Of a DNA stretch of 64,000 bases, positions 62,821 to 64,000 are shown one piece after another (position 1 is the stretch's first letter; every line of letters starts with the position of its first letter). This DNA is from Actinacidiphila sp. DG2A-62. GTDB taxonomy: Bacteria; Actinomycetota; Actinomycetes; Streptomycetales; Streptomycetaceae. The position numbers were made by a program, and so were the translations under genes. Below the pieces are notes generated by a model. It was not told the origin of the DNA. It did not search any database and worked only from the letters and a program-made list of their open reading frames with translations. The DNA is taken from assembly GCF_035825295.1 (NCBI RefSeq), contig NZ_JAYMGI010000002.1, forward strand, positions 4,884,501-4,948,500, read 5' to 3'.

Positions 62821-64000
62821 TTACTGCTGTGCGGTCGGCCAGGACAGGGAGATCCGGGTGTGGGTCTTGTCGATGATCCGGTCGCCGGGGATCTGGTCGT
62901 CGGGGGTGCCGGCGGGGTGGACGCGGATGATCGGGCTGGGGCCGCCGCGGTGGGTGTCGGCCCAGTCGTGGAGGTGGCCGGTGAGGATCTGGGCGAAGGC
63001 GGCGGCGTCGGGGCCGAGGGCGTGGACGCCGTATTCGACGTGCTGGTTGTCCTGCGTGCGGCGGGTGGTGAGGTAGGCGAAGGTGGTGCCGGTGTCGTTC
63101 ACAGCGGCCAGGGAGAAGCTCTTGTTGGCCGGGGCGACGATGCCGGTGTCCAGGTCGGGGTCGACGGCCATGGTGCAGAAGCCGGGCAGGGCGATGGCCA
63201 GGTGCATCTGGAGGGTGTCCAGCAGCTCGCTGAGGCCGACGGTCACGCCGGTCCACGTCTCGTGGCGGGGGTGGGTGACGGCGTTGTCGAGCAGGCGGGG
63301 ATCGGTGGGCAGGCCGTCGTCGAAGCGCAGTCCGATCTCCGGGGTGCCGTTGACCAGGAGCAGGTCCTCGTGGTGTGCGGTGGAGCCCTGCATGGGAACG
63401 AAAGCAGATCTTCGCCGATTCGCTCTCCAGGTGGTCGCCGGCGCGGGTGAAGGCGATGGAGCGGGTCAGGCCGCGCATCCGCAGCGGCACGACGATGCGG
63501 CCGGCGGGGGTGAGCTGGTCGGTCCAGGCGGGCGGGATGTCCCAGGCGCCGGCGGTCACCATGACCACGTCGACCGTGCCCAGGCCGGGGATCGCCTCGG
63601 CGGCGTCGGCGGTGACGACGGTGACCCGGCCGTACCCGTGCTCGTCCAGCAGGCGGCGGGCGCGGTCGGTGACGGCGGGGTCGATGTCCACGGTGGTGAC
63701 CTGGCCCTGGGGGCCGGTGAGTTCGGCGAGGTAGGCGGCGTTGAGGCCGCCCGAGCCGATCTCCAGCACCCGCATCCCGGGGCAGAGGCGGGCCTGCTCC
63801 AGCATCAGGGCCTGGATCTGCGGCGCGGACACCGAGCTGAGCTGCACACCGTGCTCGTCGGTCTTGGTGATCACCGCCGCGAACGGGTTGTACGCCTCCT
63901 GCACGCTCGCCTCGGGCGCGAACTCATGGCGCGGAACCCTACGCATCACCGCTTCGACCTCGCGGGAGGTGATCCAGCCCCGGTCGCGCAGGGTGTCGAC
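62821..64000 (-). pseudogene. FxLD-system methyltransferase (isoaspartate MT-like), partial and frameshifted
   Basis: Reads in from the window edge (ITSREVEAVMRRVPRHEFAPEA). SAM site VLEIGSGGLNAAYLAELTGPQGQVTTVDIDP, VTADAAEAIPGLGTVDVVMVTAGAWDIPPAW, as in protein-L-isoaspartate O-methyltransferases. After SAKICF the frame shifts near 63400 (TGCTTTCGTT; one T fewer restores ICFVPMQGS) and continues to 62821 with the long FxLD-specific C-terminal domain. Such enzymes methylate Asp residues in lanthipeptides. The overcalled T suggests a sequencing error rather than gene death. Confidence 0.82.

Larger units (their letters stand above)
58440..64000. mobile_element. Second integrative element, anchored at tRNA-Thr, right end outside window
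   Basis: Downstream of the tRNA come an unknown gene, a leftward tyrosine integrase, an XRE repressor, an operator dyad, an excisionase-like gene and an FxLD-lanthipeptide cluster. Integrase next to a tRNA plus repressor/xis control is the standard layout of Streptomyces integrative elements. The left boundary is assumed at the tRNA 3' half; the matching attR is not in the window. Confidence 0.6.

Overview
The window is chromosomal DNA of a Streptomyces-like actinomycete. GC is very high, GTG starts are common, and recognisable actinomycete genes are present: mycothiol synthesis (mshA), gpmA, phoU/phoRP, carD-ispD-ispF, catalase-peroxidase with its Fur-type repressor, cysS-rlmB and an MsiK-type sugar-ABC ATPase. 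Two integrative elements interrupt this backbone.

Layout. 0-5.2 kb: the 3' end of asd, then a small cluster that looks like a RiPP (ribosomal peptide) locus: a 24-residue peptide gene translationally coupled to an M14 carboxypeptidase, a divergent E1/ThiF-like adenylyltransferase with an N-terminal peptide-clamp-like domain and two TTA codons, and a second M14 paralogue. 5.3-20.8 kb: housekeeping and regulatory genes (MerR-PP2C fusion, LD-carboxypeptidase, ECF sigma factor, UvrA-like ABC protein, VOC protein, XRE/HbhA-like/DUF2516 group, SpoIIE phosphatase, methyltransferase, mshA, YbjN protein, MFS transporter, gpmA). 20.77-32.65 kb: an AICE (actinomycete integrative and conjugative element) inserted at the 3' end of gpmA. 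It is bounded by a 25-bp direct repeat and carries integrase, excisionase, RepSA, Spd/transfer genes, a broken TraB and two probable defence genes (a HEPN-like protein and an Mrr-type nuclease). 32.7-36.75 kb: leftovers of other elements (headless GntR regulator, AIPR abortive-infection gene, an IS5-family element, a NUDIX/PIN remnant). 36.8-58.4 kb: backbone again (alcohol dehydrogenase, MmyB-type regulator, an Mrr-TerD fusion, a Cys-rich peptide, the Pho regulon core, carD/isoprenoid genes, katG-fur, cysS, rlmB, DoxX protein, nucleotidyltransferase, msiK). 58.39-64 kb: tRNA-Thr(TGT) followed by a second element with an intact tyrosine integrase, an XRE repressor, an excisionase-like gene and the start of an FxLD-type lanthipeptide cluster that runs off the window.

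Working together: PhoR-PhoP-PhoU form the phosphate-sensing unit, with a PHO-box-like repeat between phoU and phoR. ispD and ispF overlap and sit behind carD. Fur and katG are divergent. MsiK would energise several sugar importers and has a DasR-box-like sequence upstream.

At least seven otherwise conserved genes carry single-base frameshifts, several inside G/C or T homopolymers. I read most of these as probable sequencing indels, while the traB nonsense codon and the 355-bp tandem duplication in the AICE look like genuine decay. The most novel candidate system is the peptide / E1-like / paired carboxypeptidase locus at 0.9-5.2 kb.
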